The notes under the pieces were generated by a model. The model worked only from the letters and a program-made list of their open reading frames with translations. It was not told the origin of the DNA and searched no databases. A stretch of DNA of 64,000 nucleotides from Parietichytrium sp. I65-24A (taxonomy: Eukaryota; Sar; Bigyra; Thraustochytrida; Thraustochytriidae), in NCBI GenBank assembly GCA_012862575.1, contig BLSF01000041.1, positions 310,001 through 374,000 of the forward strand, given 5' to 3'. The position numbers were made by a program, and so were the translations under genes. Numbering within the stretch: the first letter of the stretch is position 1; each line of letters starts with the position of its first letter. Positions 41,162 to 51,933 of the stretch are shown in pieces.

Positions 41162-41214
41162 CACAGCGAACAGAGCGACTGCAGCGAACAGAGCGAACAG
41201 AGCGAACAGAGCGA
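41162..41214. repeat. 9-bp repeat, unit AGCGAACAG
   Basis: About five units, one diverged. Confidence 0.85.
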
Positions 41215-41256
41215 GGACGCCTTCCTTCTCCTGCGCACTCTCCCCCACACCTACGC

Positions 41257-41402
41257 CTCTCCCTCTCTCTGTCTCTGTCTCTCTCTGTTTCTGTCTCTCT
41301 CTGTCTCTCTCTCTCTCTTGGTCTTTGACACTTCCCAGGTTCTATAACAGCGACTTCGCTTTGCTTTCTTTTCTTTTCTTTTCTCTCTCTCTCTCTCTCT
41401 TT
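41257..41402. repeat. Pyrimidine tract, CTCTGT/(CT)n and TTTTC units
   Basis: Long C/T-only stretches with two unit types, split by a short unique segment. Confidence 0.8.
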
Positions 41403-43043
41403 CCTTCCAATTCCTTGCACTTGCTAATACTTACTAATACTTGCTAGATCGCTCCTCACAGCGGCCGCTACCTGAGACGCCTATCCATCCCATAGCACTT
41501 CCCACCGCCCGCTAGTGGTTTTTAGCGGTTTCTAGCGGCTGGTTCTTGGCAGTAGTGCGCGGTAGGAAGGGGTAGGTGACGGGTAGGAGAGGGTAGAGGC
41601 CGGCGCTAAGGGGGAGTACGGAGAGGCGTGCAGTATGGGAGGCTAGGCTAGGCGGGCTAGCGGAGTGAGGGTTATGAGATGGGGTAGATCGCTGGTAGAA
41701 TGGACCCGGCAGAGAGAAACAGATCTAACGAGACTGCTAGCGGGACTAACAGAAATCTTATCGTTATGAATAAGTGTATCCGTAACGAACCTCCCCTACA
41801 GCGATCGTTAAAAAGTGTAGTAGCGGCACAGACGCTCGGAGAGACGCTAGCTACCGGATAAGCTATACGCGGCCTAGCAGGAAGAGGTGCTTCCCGGTAA
41901 GAGCGGCCTCCTAAGGACACTACACCGACTGGGGGGGTCCTATCCGCCCGGGTATCTCCTTGACTAGGAGTTGGCAGGCCGGAGGTACTATCTGTTAGTA
42001 GTCGTGCTATCTTGTGAGATGGAAAGAAGTGGAAGAGTGTCAGAGTATTGACAGTAAGTAGTGGTCACTACTAGTAAGTGATTTTGGTTTTCCAATCGTG
42101 TTCTGTTTTTCGTGTTTTGGCTGTTTTGGCAAGTTTGAAGCCATGCAATTCATTAAAGTCACAGTCAATCAACAGTCAAAGAGCGAGAGAGAGATCGTTG
42201 GAAAGAACGTAGTCACTCGCTGTCAATTAAAAGCGGGGGCTCTGTTCACGTTGTCGTTGTTGCGTTGTTAAAAGCTTCCTTAAATGCGGTGGATAGATAG
42301 ACATTGACAGAAAGCGATCGATTGGTTTCATTCAGATCGATTTTGTATGGATTGATTGATCAATTGATTGATGCATTGGAAGTCGGTGGCATCCGTCAAA
42401 TCAGTCACATCAGTCTCACTCACTCTCGCTCTGCTGACTTTTCGAGTAACCTAACTCACCGTCACTGCCACTGTCACCGTCGATGTGACTCACTCATTCG
42501 CTCCAATCATCTCCAATTTCAACTCCCGCGGCCTGCTACCCGCGCGTACGGAGCGCTACACGGCCGGCAGTCGCTGATGCGAAAAAGGATGAAGGTTGAT
42601 GAAGGCAGCGAAGGAAGGATGCGATGGCGGATTACGATGGGAGCTAGCGCGGCAGGTACGCTGACTGCTCACTCTGCTCTCTGCTCACCAGCAGATACAT
42701 GCAGATACTGGGAGTGCTGTGCAGTGCAGTGCAGCGCAGTGGTACTCACAGTCAGTATCCCACCGCAACGCACAACGGGTCGCTTAGTTGTTGCTGTTGT
42801 TGTCGTTGTTGTTGGCCCATGCCATGCTTGTAATTCTTGACGCTGGTACTCAGTATACTCGGTACTGAGTACTCGAGAACTGATCTATGCCGCTGAAATG
42901 GCGCGTTCTCCACGAAAAAATCTTTGGCTTTCGCACGCCAGCGTCTTCTTTCATTTGCCAGGCGGGACAGCGCTCAAAGCCAGTAGACGATGCGAGTCGT
43001 AGGACAACTCGAATTTAAGGTGCGAGCGGCGTAGAGCCGCCCG

Positions 43044-43069
43044 CCTCAAGGCCTCAAGGCCTCAAGGCT
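43044..43069. repeat. CCTCAAGG repeat
   Basis: Three units; a looser version occurs at about 24392-24424. Confidence 0.85.
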
Positions 43070-44006
43070 CCATTTATCGATGGTGTCAATCAAATCATCG
43101 AACTGGACCGGCGCGAGTAGCGTTCGTTTTCGTTCATTCATTCGTTCCTTCGCTCGCTCGTTCGCTCGTCGATCAAGCTCAAGACAACTCAGAGTCAACG
43201 ATCCCAAACTCGAACTGTCCAACTTCTCACAAGGGACTTCTCCGTTGGGAAGAAGCGGGATTAGCTTCAGCTTGCAAGCCTCTGACCGACTGGCCTGGAT
43301 CGTGAACTATGGAATGATGATGAATCATGAATCATGACTTCTTCCACGCGTCCATACTCGGGGCACGGATGTTGAAAACTGTCCCAGCGCAAGCGGCTAT
43401 CGAGTCAGCCTGCTTTGTTCTCCTCTCTTTCACCACCTTGTACCGCCACTCTTGCGCAAGGCGAACGGTCACCGGTCATTTCATTTCCATCATTTCCATT
43501 TTTATACATTCCGCTCCTCCCACCATCTTACCATCTCTGCCATTGCAAACGCACTCATTTCTCCCGTTGACTTGCTCCTCTCCCCTGCAATTGAGGAGTT
43601 GCACTCTTGCGCATCGCTTTCGACGGATGATGGATGATGGATGAAAGCATGGATGAAAGAAAGCAAGCAACGCTCTGATCATCCTTCAAGTCAACTAACA
43701 GGTGCTATCTTCAGGTCTACAAGTATAACAAACTTCAAGATAGCATAGCTTGGTCGAGTCGTGCGCATCTTTTTCTTGGGTTTTAAACAATCAAAAGGAA
43801 AACAAACTCCTGCTTCTGAAAACCGAAGAAAGGTGCACGCAAGTACGTGATGTAGGGCACAGGGATTGGCTTGGATTTAGTAGGCATTGCAATCGGCGAT
43901 GGAACGGCAAGCAGTATGAACAGGCATTTGCAACGGGAGGAACAAAGGGAAAGAAAAACGAAACTGCGCAATATATTATCGTCAATGGATCAAGTGACGT
44001 AGCTCT

Positions 44007-45344
44007 CTATGATTGCTCTTGGGCGTGGATAGGAGCAGCTGGGGAAGCCCCTTCTTGTTGTTGCCCGGAGCCATCCTCCGGGTATGAAGCGTCAACATCC
44101 GCTGCGACCTCTTCGCTCTCTTCGGTTTTCTGTTTCTTGACAGACAAATTGTCATAGTTGGCGCCCAGATGTTGGCGATGTGCCTTCTCTGCTAACTCGA
44201 GCTGCTTTTGGCGCGCCTCCACGCGGCGAAGGTGCTCTTCCGTAACGTTTCCTTTGCAAAAGGAGCAGTGAATTCCTTGCTTAAAGTCTGGAGAAGCCTT
44301 ATCCTCATCACTCAGAGGATGACGGCAGCCGCCGCACATCTCATATTTACCCTTTTTCAGGTCGTGACCCACGCTAATACGATGATCGAATACATAACAC
44401 TCCCCTTTCCACATACTCTTGTCTTCGGGGACCTCCTCCAAGTACTTGAGGATTCCGCCTTTGAGATGAAAGACGTTTTCAAAACCCCGCATTTTCAGAA
44501 ACGATGTAGACTTTTCGCAGCGGATTCCCCCGGTGCAAAACATGGCAATTTTCTTGTCCTTATTCTCGTTCGCAAGAAACTCGTCGCAAAACTTTGGAAA
44601 TTCGCGGAACGTCTCTGTCTTTGGGTCTACGGCGTTCTGAAAAGTGCCAATATCGATTTCGTATTTGTTTCTTGTGTCAATGAGCAAAACATCTGGGTCC
44701 GAGATGAGAGCGTTCCAGTCCTTTGGGGTCACGTAGGTTCCCACTGTCGAATTTGGATCGACGCCCTCCACTCCGAGAGTCACAATCTCCTTCTTCATCC
44801 TCACCTTCATCCGCAGGAACGGCTGCGAATCGTTGTAGCTCTCCTTGTGCTCAAGATCTGCCAGCCTCGAGTCGCTTCTTAGACGAGCAAGCAGAGCGTC
44901 GATGCTCTCCCGGGAGCCCGCCACAGTGCCGTTGATGCCCTCTTTCGACAGCAGCAGCGTGCCTTTGATGTTCTGCATCCTGCAAAACTCCAACAGAGCC
45001 TCTCTCATCTCCTCGTAGTCATCGAGGCTCGCGAACTTGTACAGCGCCGCAACCACAAACTTCTTCTCCTCCTGCTGCTCCGCAGGCGTCTCCTCGGACC
45101 CGCCCCCCATGATGCACAAGGCACGTGCAAACCCAAACTTTGCGGCAAACAGACCCACGCAGAAGCCTCGGCGATGCAAAGCAGTCTTGGACACTCCTGC
45201 AGTGCGTCTGGTCTTCGCCACGACAACACGACCTATGGAAGCGAGCACGCAAAGAGAGCGTTTGTACACGTTTGTATCGGCAAAGTACGAGTACACAACG
45301 ATTGGATTGACTGGCCAAGAAAGAAAGGAGAGGGAACGGGACAT
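44007..45344 (-). CDS. TrhO-type rhodanese (tRNA uridine-34 hydroxylase family)
   Basis: 445 residues from ATG 45344; a TTG lies 26 codons upstream and a second ATG at 45110 (MGGGSEETP) is an alternative. The first ~80 residues are basic and hydrophobic ([14 protein letters not shown]), consistent with an organelle-targeting sequence. The N-terminal UPF0176 domain follows ([17 protein letters not shown]), then the rhodanese domain with [11 protein letters not shown] and active-site Cys270 in [13 protein letters not shown]-terminal zinc-ribbon-like part has CGGCRHPL and CSFCKG. Bacterial TrhO hydroxylates U34 of certain tRNAs; activity in an organelle is inferred. The final 60 residues are acidic and extra to the family core. 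Confidence 0.9.
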   Translation of the reverse strand: MSRSLSFLSWPVNPIVVYSYFADTNVYKRSLCVLASIGRVVVAKTRRTAGVSKTALHRRGFCVGLFAAKFGFARALCIMGGGSEETPAEQQEEKKFVVAALYKFASLDDYEEMREALLEFCRMQNIKGTLLLSKEGINGTVAGSRESIDALLARLRSDSRLADLEHKESYNDSQPFLRMKVRMKKEIVTLGVEGVDPNSTVGTYVTPKDWNALISDPDVLLIDTRNKYEIDIGTFQNAVDPKTETFREFPKFCDEFLANENKDKKIAMFCTGGIRCEKSTSFLKMRGFENVFHLKGGILKYLEEVPEDKSMWKGECYVFDHRISVGHDLKKGKYEMCGGCRHPLSDEDKASPDFKQGIHCSFCKGNVTEEHLRRVEARQKQLELAEKAHRQHLGANYDNLSVKKQKTEESEEVAADVDASYPEDGSGQQQEGASPAAPIHAQEQS

Positions 45345-45822
45345 GCGCAGGGCTAGAGCGGCAGTGTAGCGAAGACATAGCCTTTGGCGTTCCCACGTTC
45401 CTGGCAGTGTTGCGGGGAACAATATGTGCGCGCTACCATGCGAGGTAGAATGCCGAGTAGACTTGTGGGAGCGCTGTGAGAGTTTGGCTTTCGACTGCCG
45501 ACATCGGCCAGTCTATTCTGGTTGACAGAGGAGTCGAAAGAAGGCATCACTCTCTTTCTCATTGTGCGCCAAGTCAAATTTTGAGACTTGGCTCGTGTGG
45601 AAGTCACAACACGGAATATTGATCTAAATCTACACCTTAAATTTGTATAACAAGTCAAGCGAGTCGCGGTTTCGACCTTCTGAAATAAAGTTGACTGGGG
45701 AGCCGGAGGCAGTTCATCATGAATCCAGTCTGGGCACAAAGTCTTGCACAGGAGAGAACAAGAAAAGTTCACAAGTACGACAGGAGTTTAGCAGCGGGCG
45801 GAACCAGTAAGGCCCAAATAGA
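45345..45822. other. Spacer, 478 bp
   Basis: Between two leftward genes. It carries the TrhO leader, in which the frame stays open for 26 codons, and the downstream gene's 3' UTR. No further gene. Confidence 0.5.
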
Positions 45823-46671
45823 TTACAAGTCATCGGCATCAATGTCAGGGAATGTGCAGTGGTAATTGAGATAGGCGCGCTCCTTCTCGTCCGCGCGCTG
45901 ACGATCAAGACAAAACGGCTCCTCGCGGATCCCGCACGACATCCGAGACAATGACTTGCTGTATGATACCCAGTCTTGATCACCCCTACGAGTTCCTTTC
46001 TCACCCATTGCTCCGACTTGGAGGCCGTGTTTCCGCTCCTTGGCCCCGATTTGCTCTCGCTCAATAATGGGGTCACTAAGCCGATCATCCCACTTGGGCC
46101 GCGAATCTCTATCGGCAGGACCAGCGTTCTTTGCTTTTGATTTTGCTTTTTTCACTCTGCGTGCCTGAGGTATCGGGGCGACAAGTTGGTACAGGTCCTC
46201 GGCACTCAAAAGCCCCGCGGAAGGCAACTTGCTCGTCTTTTCTCTCTTTGCAGCCATCTTGGCATCCTGAACCGCCTCCGCGTCTCTCATAAGAGACAAG
46301 ACGTCAAAGTGTTGTCTTGGTTTTGGCGAAGCGGGGGACTTGGGTGATGCGGGGCGCTGTTTCCTCTTGTGTAAAGGCCCAGGTTCAAATACGTTCGTGG
46401 ACCCCAATTGTTTCAGCGTATCCGATAAAATATCCTGTAAATTGTTTCCAGACGGCCTCTTCATATACTTTTCCTTCTGGAGCTCGTGGGTCAGCTTCCT
46501 GCTGCGATGCCTCTCCTTCCAGTCATTGAGCTGTTTGGTGGCGCAGAAAGGATGCTGCTCTAGATCTAGGTTTGGCTCCGAGCTCAGCTTTTGCAATCTG
46601 CGAGACGCTCTCTTTATACGCGCAAACTTCCTCTTCTCCTCCACAAGTATGCGCCGCTCGCGCTCGTCCAT
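45823..46671 (-). CDS. Basic protein of unknown function
   Basis: 282 residues from ATG 46671 (MDERERRILVEEKRKFARIKRA); the frame opens upstream from a GTG, adding 50 Arg/Ser-rich residues that could be a targeting sequence if another start is used. The N-terminal ~60 residues are a highly charged helix. A middle segment has the short repeat SPKSPASPKPR. The C-terminal half is basic with conserved-looking aromatic words (PKWDDRLSDP, DWVSYSKSLSRM) and ends acidic. No domain is recognised. It may be flagellar or cytoskeletal by general composition, which is only a guess. Confidence 0.6.
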   Translation of the reverse strand: MDERERRILVEEKRKFARIKRASRRLQKLSSEPNLDLEQHPFCATKQLNDWKERHRSRKLTHELQKEKYMKRPSGNNLQDILSDTLKQLGSTNVFEPGPLHKRKQRPASPKSPASPKPRQHFDVLSLMRDAEAVQDAKMAAKREKTSKLPSAGLLSAEDLYQLVAPIPQARRVKKAKSKAKNAGPADRDSRPKWDDRLSDPIIEREQIGAKERKHGLQVGAMGEKGTRRGDQDWVSYSKSLSRMSCGIREEPFCLDRQRADEKERAYLNYHCTFPDIDADDL

Positions 46672-47494
46672 CCCGCCCACGCCGTCTGTCCGGAATCTTG
46701 GTACGCAGGCCCTCTTCCCTCGGTCGAAGCTGCTTGCACTTGCTGCCCCAAACTTGGAAACCAAAACTAACAGCGCGCTTCTGCGGCCCTCCGCGATAAA
46801 GCCCCTGGCCGCCTTTCGCACTGCAACGGCGCGACGGCCGAAGAGATACTTTCTGGGCTCTCCACGTTGCCTGCCTTTCTCCAGAGTGCTCTTCTGAATT
46901 CTGAATGATGAGTTGAGTTTTTCGTTTACACCTTGAATCGCATGAGCGAGTGTCTAGTATGTACTGTAGTCGTCGGTAGGGTTGAAAAAAATGTTACACG
47001 GGCTAATTACTGGTACTGAGCATTACTATTTCCGATTGGGGACCTGGTAGTGGTCTATATAGTGAAGTACTTAGTGTTGCCACCGCCGCGCTGGTGGAGT
47101 AGCCGTGACGTAGAAAAGCTTAAAGATAGAATGTGCGACGAAAAAAGAGCGATGAGGGTCTGGTAAGAGAGAAATTCACGTACAATTGGAGACTTTATTA
47201 GCATCTACCAAGGGGAAGGCGGGGCTGATATCCGCGGAACCAGCAGGTCAGCGCGGCTGAGGAACGTCGGTCCTGATGTGGCTTGTGAAAGTTCATTTCG
47301 GGCCGCAATAGAGCAAGCTGGCTAGGAATGGTTTGAATGTTTGTTTGTTGTACCCTCGAGTGTGCGTTCAGCCGGAAACAGAGACAAGTATCAACATTTT
47401 CATGGCTTTGTTGATTGGAAGGCAAAGGTGTGCAAAACCAGTGGCAGGAACATGAAAAGAATGAAGCAAGCACCAGCGCGTGCGAACCAGCATC
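46672..47494. other. Spacer, 823 bp
   Basis: Between two leftward genes. A stop-dense segment runs from 46940 to 47160. No supported gene. Confidence 0.5.
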
Positions 47495-48748
47495 TTAGTT
47501 CTTGCGGCGCTTCTTCACTTCAGATTTACTGCCGGCCTTGACCTTCGAAGCGGACTCTGAATCCATAGAAGCACGCTTCTTTTTCTTGGATGTTGTCTTA
47601 GCATCGTTGGAGACCGTTGTGGCGGCCTTTGCTGGAGTTTCAATTGCCGCAGGCTCCTCATTGGCCTTGGTAGGCTTGACAGGGGTCTTCTTTCCAACCT
47701 TCTTTTCGGTAGCGGCAGGCGTCTCCTCGGTCTTCTCTGCCGCCGCCTTTTCCACTTTAGGCATTGCGCGATAGATTGGAAGGCCTGCACTCTTCGAAGT
47801 GCCAATAGTGATGGTCTGGATATTGCCCCAGCCTCCTGGAATGTAGTTCATGGCGCCAGCCACGCAATCAAAAATGTTATCCACAATCTTGCTGTCATCC
47901 TCCCAGAAGACAACTGCTGCGCGAACGGAAGAGGTGGAACCTGTGAAGCGAAAGACTGCAGATTCAATAGCTCTACGCAATTTGGACTCAATGCTACCCG
48001 AGATCGACCCCTTCTGAGCGAAACGGAATGCAATTGGTTTCTTGGAAGTGGAATAAAAGCATTTGCCAAGGGCTTTTGGAAGCATGTTCACGATGCGATC
48101 ATCTGCCAAAAAGAGGTCGTACTGCGCAGCAAGCTCGCGACGATGCTGGTACGCATGGTACGAGGACCGGAGCTCTGGAAGGTCGACAATCTTCTTAATG
48201 CCTCGGAGGTTTTTTCCTTGGAGCCACTTTTCAGCCTCCTGTTTGTCCTTCACCATCAAACAAATATCGAGATCAGACTCCTCGTGGCTGTAGAACGGAT
48301 GGGTGAGAGGCAGAAGGTGCTCCTTGAAGCTTTTGACCTTCATAAGGGGTGGGGTGATGAGAGCAAAGCTCACGCTGACAAAATCCTTGGAATCAATTGC
48401 GGTGCCAAATTCCTCGTCATTTTCGTCGTCCTCAAGTAGGTTCTTCTTTTTCTTGGCTTCCTGAGCTTTCTTCTTCCATTCGCTCACGTGCTTTTTCAGA
48501 GCGGCCACGGCCTTTTGCACCTGGGCCTTCTCCATGTGTTCGGCTGCCAACGCCAAGCCCTCCTCGTGGGTCTGCTTCAGCTTGAGCTCCACCTCCTTGG
48601 TCGCCTTCTTCTCCAGCTTGGCCTCCTCCTCGTCAGCCTTCGAGCTCGTTACCTTCTTGCCCTTCTTCTGTGCCTTGTCCTCCATCACGACATCCTCGGC
48701 GGCCTTTTTCGGCGTCTTCTTCACCTTGGCAACTTTGACCACTCCCAT
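47495..48748 (-). CDS. Ribosomal L1-domain protein (UTP30/RSL1D1/CIC1-like)
   Basis: 417 residues from ATG 48748. A Lys/Glu-rich N-terminus (about 1-115) is followed by an L1-like domain (about 125-335). Its family words are KKIVDLPELRSSY, YDLFLADDRIVNMLPKALGKCFY, KKPIAF and a late GNIQTITIGTSKSAGLPIY. The last 80 residues are Lys/Ala/Thr-rich and end in a basic cluster KSEVKKRRKN, suitable for nucleolar targeting. UTP30 and relatives bind pre-ribosomal RNA during nucleolar ribosome assembly. It is not ribosomal uL1 itself, given the extensions and the RSL1D1-type words. Confidence 0.88.
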   Translation of the reverse strand: MGVVKVAKVKKTPKKAAEDVVMEDKAQKKGKKVTSSKADEEEAKLEKKATKEVELKLKQTHEEGLALAAEHMEKAQVQKAVAALKKHVSEWKKKAQEAKKKKNLLEDDENDEEFGTAIDSKDFVSVSFALITPPLMKVKSFKEHLLPLTHPFYSHEESDLDICLMVKDKQEAEKWLQGKNLRGIKKIVDLPELRSSYHAYQHRRELAAQYDLFLADDRIVNMLPKALGKCFYSTSKKPIAFRFAQKGSISGSIESKLRRAIESAVFRFTGSTSSVRAAVVFWEDDSKIVDNIFDCVAGAMNYIPGGWGNIQTITIGTSKSAGLPIYRAMPKVEKAAAEKTEETPAATEKKVGKKTPVKPTKANEEPAAIETPAKAATTVSNDAKTTSKKKKRASMDSESASKVKAGSKSEVKKRRKN

Positions 48749-48900
48749 TGTCTCTAGCTTCCTGCCTCAGCAGCCCTCTCGCTTGCCTCTCTGTTTGCCT
48801 CTTGCTTGGCGAATCTCTCACCTTCCACAATCGCAATTGATCGATCGATTGTTGGTTGCGAGGAAGCTCTTCTGCTTTGCCGTCCTTCTTCCCCACACAA

Positions 48901-48927
48901 TTCACGTAATTCACGTAATTCACGTTG
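48901..48927. repeat. 9-bp repeat, unit TTCACGTAA
   Basis: Three units about 150 bp upstream of the UTP30-like start. Confidence 0.85.
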
Positions 48928-49169
48928 ACACTTTAGGCACTTTGGCTGCCTTCATTCCCAAGGCGCGCCACCAGGACTCTTAGGGAATTTCGATGAGGGA
49001 GCCTACCACCTCGCTCGAGAGGCGTGGCGGCTGGGTTTGGCAACCAGTGATTTCCTGCGAGAATACGTTCCGCGAGAAGTCGCAGGAGAAACGTTCGTTT
49101 GATCGCAGTGGAAGTTGTGTTCGTTGTGTTCGTTCGAGTGTTGATCGTTTCTGTTCGTTTTGTGATTTG

Positions 49170-49200
49170 TGTTTGGGATGTTTGGGATGTTTGGGTTTGG
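49170..49200. repeat. 9-bp repeat, unit GTTTGGGAT
   Basis: About three units. Confidence 0.8.
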
Positions 49201-51152
49201 AGAGGTGCGATTGTCGGTCGCTGTGGAGTGTGAAAAACGCGTCATCCGTCGAGGAGACAATTTCCTTCTTTTTCATTTCTGTTCAAGAATGTGAATCAAA
49301 CAGCAATCGCATGCAGCTGCAGCCCGTTGGCAGCGCGAGATGCCTGTTCTACGCACAAACCAACCCATGGCATCTCCTTCATGCCTCTGGACTTTCGTTT
49401 TGCAATTTATGATCTTCTTTGATCTGAAACCCTGCGAGAGCTGAGCCGCAAGCATTGTGAGGCCCGCGATCAAACTTGTCACACTTCTCTATTAGCTAGC
49501 AGAGAGAACCGAAAGCAGGGCGTCAAACTCGAGATTCCTTTGCGGTCATTGAAGTGTATGTACTCCGCGGTCTTCAAAGTTTGGAGAAAGTGCATCGTAT
49601 TCGTAAGTGGGTTCGGATGCCTCAATGAAATCGAAACGCTTAACGCGAGGGAATCTCTGACCACGATCGATCGACCGTGCAATTGATACATGATACGCGG
49701 TACATAACGTTCGGCAGGAGAACATTCTTTGAACAAAACATCCCGCTTTTCGATCCACTACGCGAGATGATTGATTGACCCTCGAGCCTAGACGGGGCGA
49801 CCTGCGTGCGCGGCTAATCTTGAAAATCGGCATCTCGAGGTCTCAAATCGATCGGGGGCTCCACTTGGAGTCGCGCAACAGGGCGGCAAAGTGTAGAATT
49901 GACAAATTGACACAGCTTCCCAGCCTTCAACCACGCCTCCTCGTGATCTTGCGATATCTTGCGACCACGTGCGGGTTCTATCTACCACGCCAGCTACACC
50001 TCTCTCTCTAGCCTGGCTTTCTGGTCCCTCATTTGACTTGGAAAATCCAAATTCCAATTCTGTATTTATACGTTAGTACACGTACAAATGCTTTCATCGA
50101 AATGCTTGGAAAAAATCGCTCTGAAAGACTCAATGGGCCACGTGCGCGTACGTGATCCTCGCTTCTCTCACGATGGCCAGCGCCTCTCTCCGCGATGGAA
50201 CTGCCTGCGAGCAGTACGTTCTATTGTCCAGAACGCACTGTCAAAAAATGAGCGACTAGTTGTTCCTGCAACGACCCGAGTTTGCTTGCTCGCAATCATC
50301 CTTGGCGCCAAGGATTAGATGGTGTGCACGTGCTGAAGAAACGAACCCTCCTCCCTCTAAGCGTGTAAGGCCATCATTGCTCTTCGATCGCCATGACTCG
50401 AGTTCACAGGCAGGCACTCGTGATGAAAGAAAGCTTGCTTCTCTGTGTTCTCGACCCAGATTCAAAGCCCAGCTCTCAGGCCCGAGCAAAATGTTCAGAA
50501 TGAAATGTTCAAAATAAATTGTTCTTTGAACTGCTCAATCAAAATGAAATGAAATGAAACGAAACGAAGATACTGGTGGTGCTTTCAGAACTCGAGTGTG
50601 ACGCAACGACAGCCGTTGCAGCCTGTAGGTCCTGCTACTACCTTCTTCCTCCTTTCTCACCCAATTCCCCATGATCGTCCCCGCTGCTTGTTCCCCTTGG
50701 TCGCTTCAAGTTCGTTACGCTCGCATGTCGTGTGTTTGCAGTTTCTGCTACACCATTGCCATCATGTTGTTCAGTGAATGAAGAAAGGACAAGTATTAGG
50801 CTCTCCAGCGATTGTGTTGCGTTGCCTGCATAGAATGGGGGACCAAGTGACATCAAGACACGAGCTGCAATGGCGAAGAAGAATCGCGTGTGCTAGGGGT
50901 ACTGCACTTTAATCAAGCAGCCATGTGTACTAGCCAGCTATTAGAGTTTGAGTTGTATGTAGGTAGCAGTTTCATTTCATTTCATTTCCACCATTTCCAC
51001 ACAACGCCGTCATCAACAACCACAACAACCACAAAATCAAAAACAAAGCAACACAAAACTCCAACAGCCCAAATTGTAAAAATTTAACTTACAACTTCTT
51101 CTCACCTGCATCATCCTCACTCTCACTCACGCATCGCGCGCATCGCCATCCT

Positions 51153-51232
51153 CCTTCTCTCTCTCTCTCTCTCTGTCTCTCTCTCACGCGCACTATCAAC
51201 ATCCTTCCCTCCCTCCCTCCCTCCTTCCCTCA
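51153..51232. repeat. (CT)n and (CCCT)n tracts
   Basis: Pyrimidine-only microsatellites; a further (CT)n lies at 51333-51352. Confidence 0.8.
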
Positions 51233-51810
51233 GCACTCGTCACCCACACTACCAACACCTACCAATTACTGATAGCACCCACCGCGACCGCTACCTCCGA
51301 CTCACGAGGGTACATATGTGTTAATTAATGCTTTCTCTCTCTCTCTCTCTACTCCAGCGTCGGCGTGTCGGCGTGCGCGATAGTGTACGCGAACGTGTAC
51401 TTTGTGTAACAGCTATCTAGATAGCTAGTAGCTGCGAGGACCGTCAGTCGTTCCGGGATCGTTCTGAGGTCCCCATAACTGTAACGCTCGCAAGGGCTGG
51501 CTGCCACGGAGACGACCTGCCGCACTTGTGACAAGTTAGGTGATCAACTCGGCGACTGTGGGAGAGAAAGGTGCGGTCTATTGTCTGTTTTCTGCTGTCT
51601 GTTGTCTGCTGTCTGCGGGAAGAGAGCGAAGGAGCAAAACAGAGCGAACGACTGAGGAAGAGGACAGCTGCCGCCCAGGGGCAGGGCCGCACATATAACA
51701 TACATTCGTACATACTTTTGTATAATATCAGGGGAAGGAAGAGAGATCAAAGTTGGACGAAGCTCGGTCGAGTTGGTGACGGGAAGAACGCAGACAACGT
51801 CGCTGCTCGT

Positions 51811-51842
51811 GGTCCATAAGTCCATAGGTCCATAGGTCCATA
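51811..51842. repeat. 8-bp repeat, unit GGTCCATA
   Basis: Four units ending 91 bp before the kinase ATG. Confidence 0.9.
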
Positions 51843-51933
51843 GGCGCACGGTTGTTGGATTGGTGTATCTGTGGAGAAAGGCCGTCCTTAATTTTGCACT
51901 AACCGATTCGCGTTTGGGGTGTCCCGCGGAGGG

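Larger units (their letters stand above)
40595..44006. other. Large spacer, 3.4 kb, repeat-dense
   Basis: Contains the CCHC gene's leader, a cluster of five different tandem repeats (40977-41402), a CTAG-rich stop-dense block (41450-42060) and a CCTCAAGG repeat (43044-43069). No protein gene is supported. Confidence 0.5.
48749..51933. other. Large spacer, 3.2 kb
   Basis: Between divergent genes. It has a 9-bp TTCACGTAA repeat (48901-48927) and a GTTTGGGAT repeat (49170-49200) near the UTP30-like gene. Towards the kinase lie (CT)n, (CCCT)n and GGTCCATA repeats. No supported gene. Confidence 0.5.

Noticed and set aside
42304-42840. 178-codon frame in the 3.4-kb spacer
   Set aside because: Rich in simple repeats, no domain, and ends in a run of Val from a GTT repeat.
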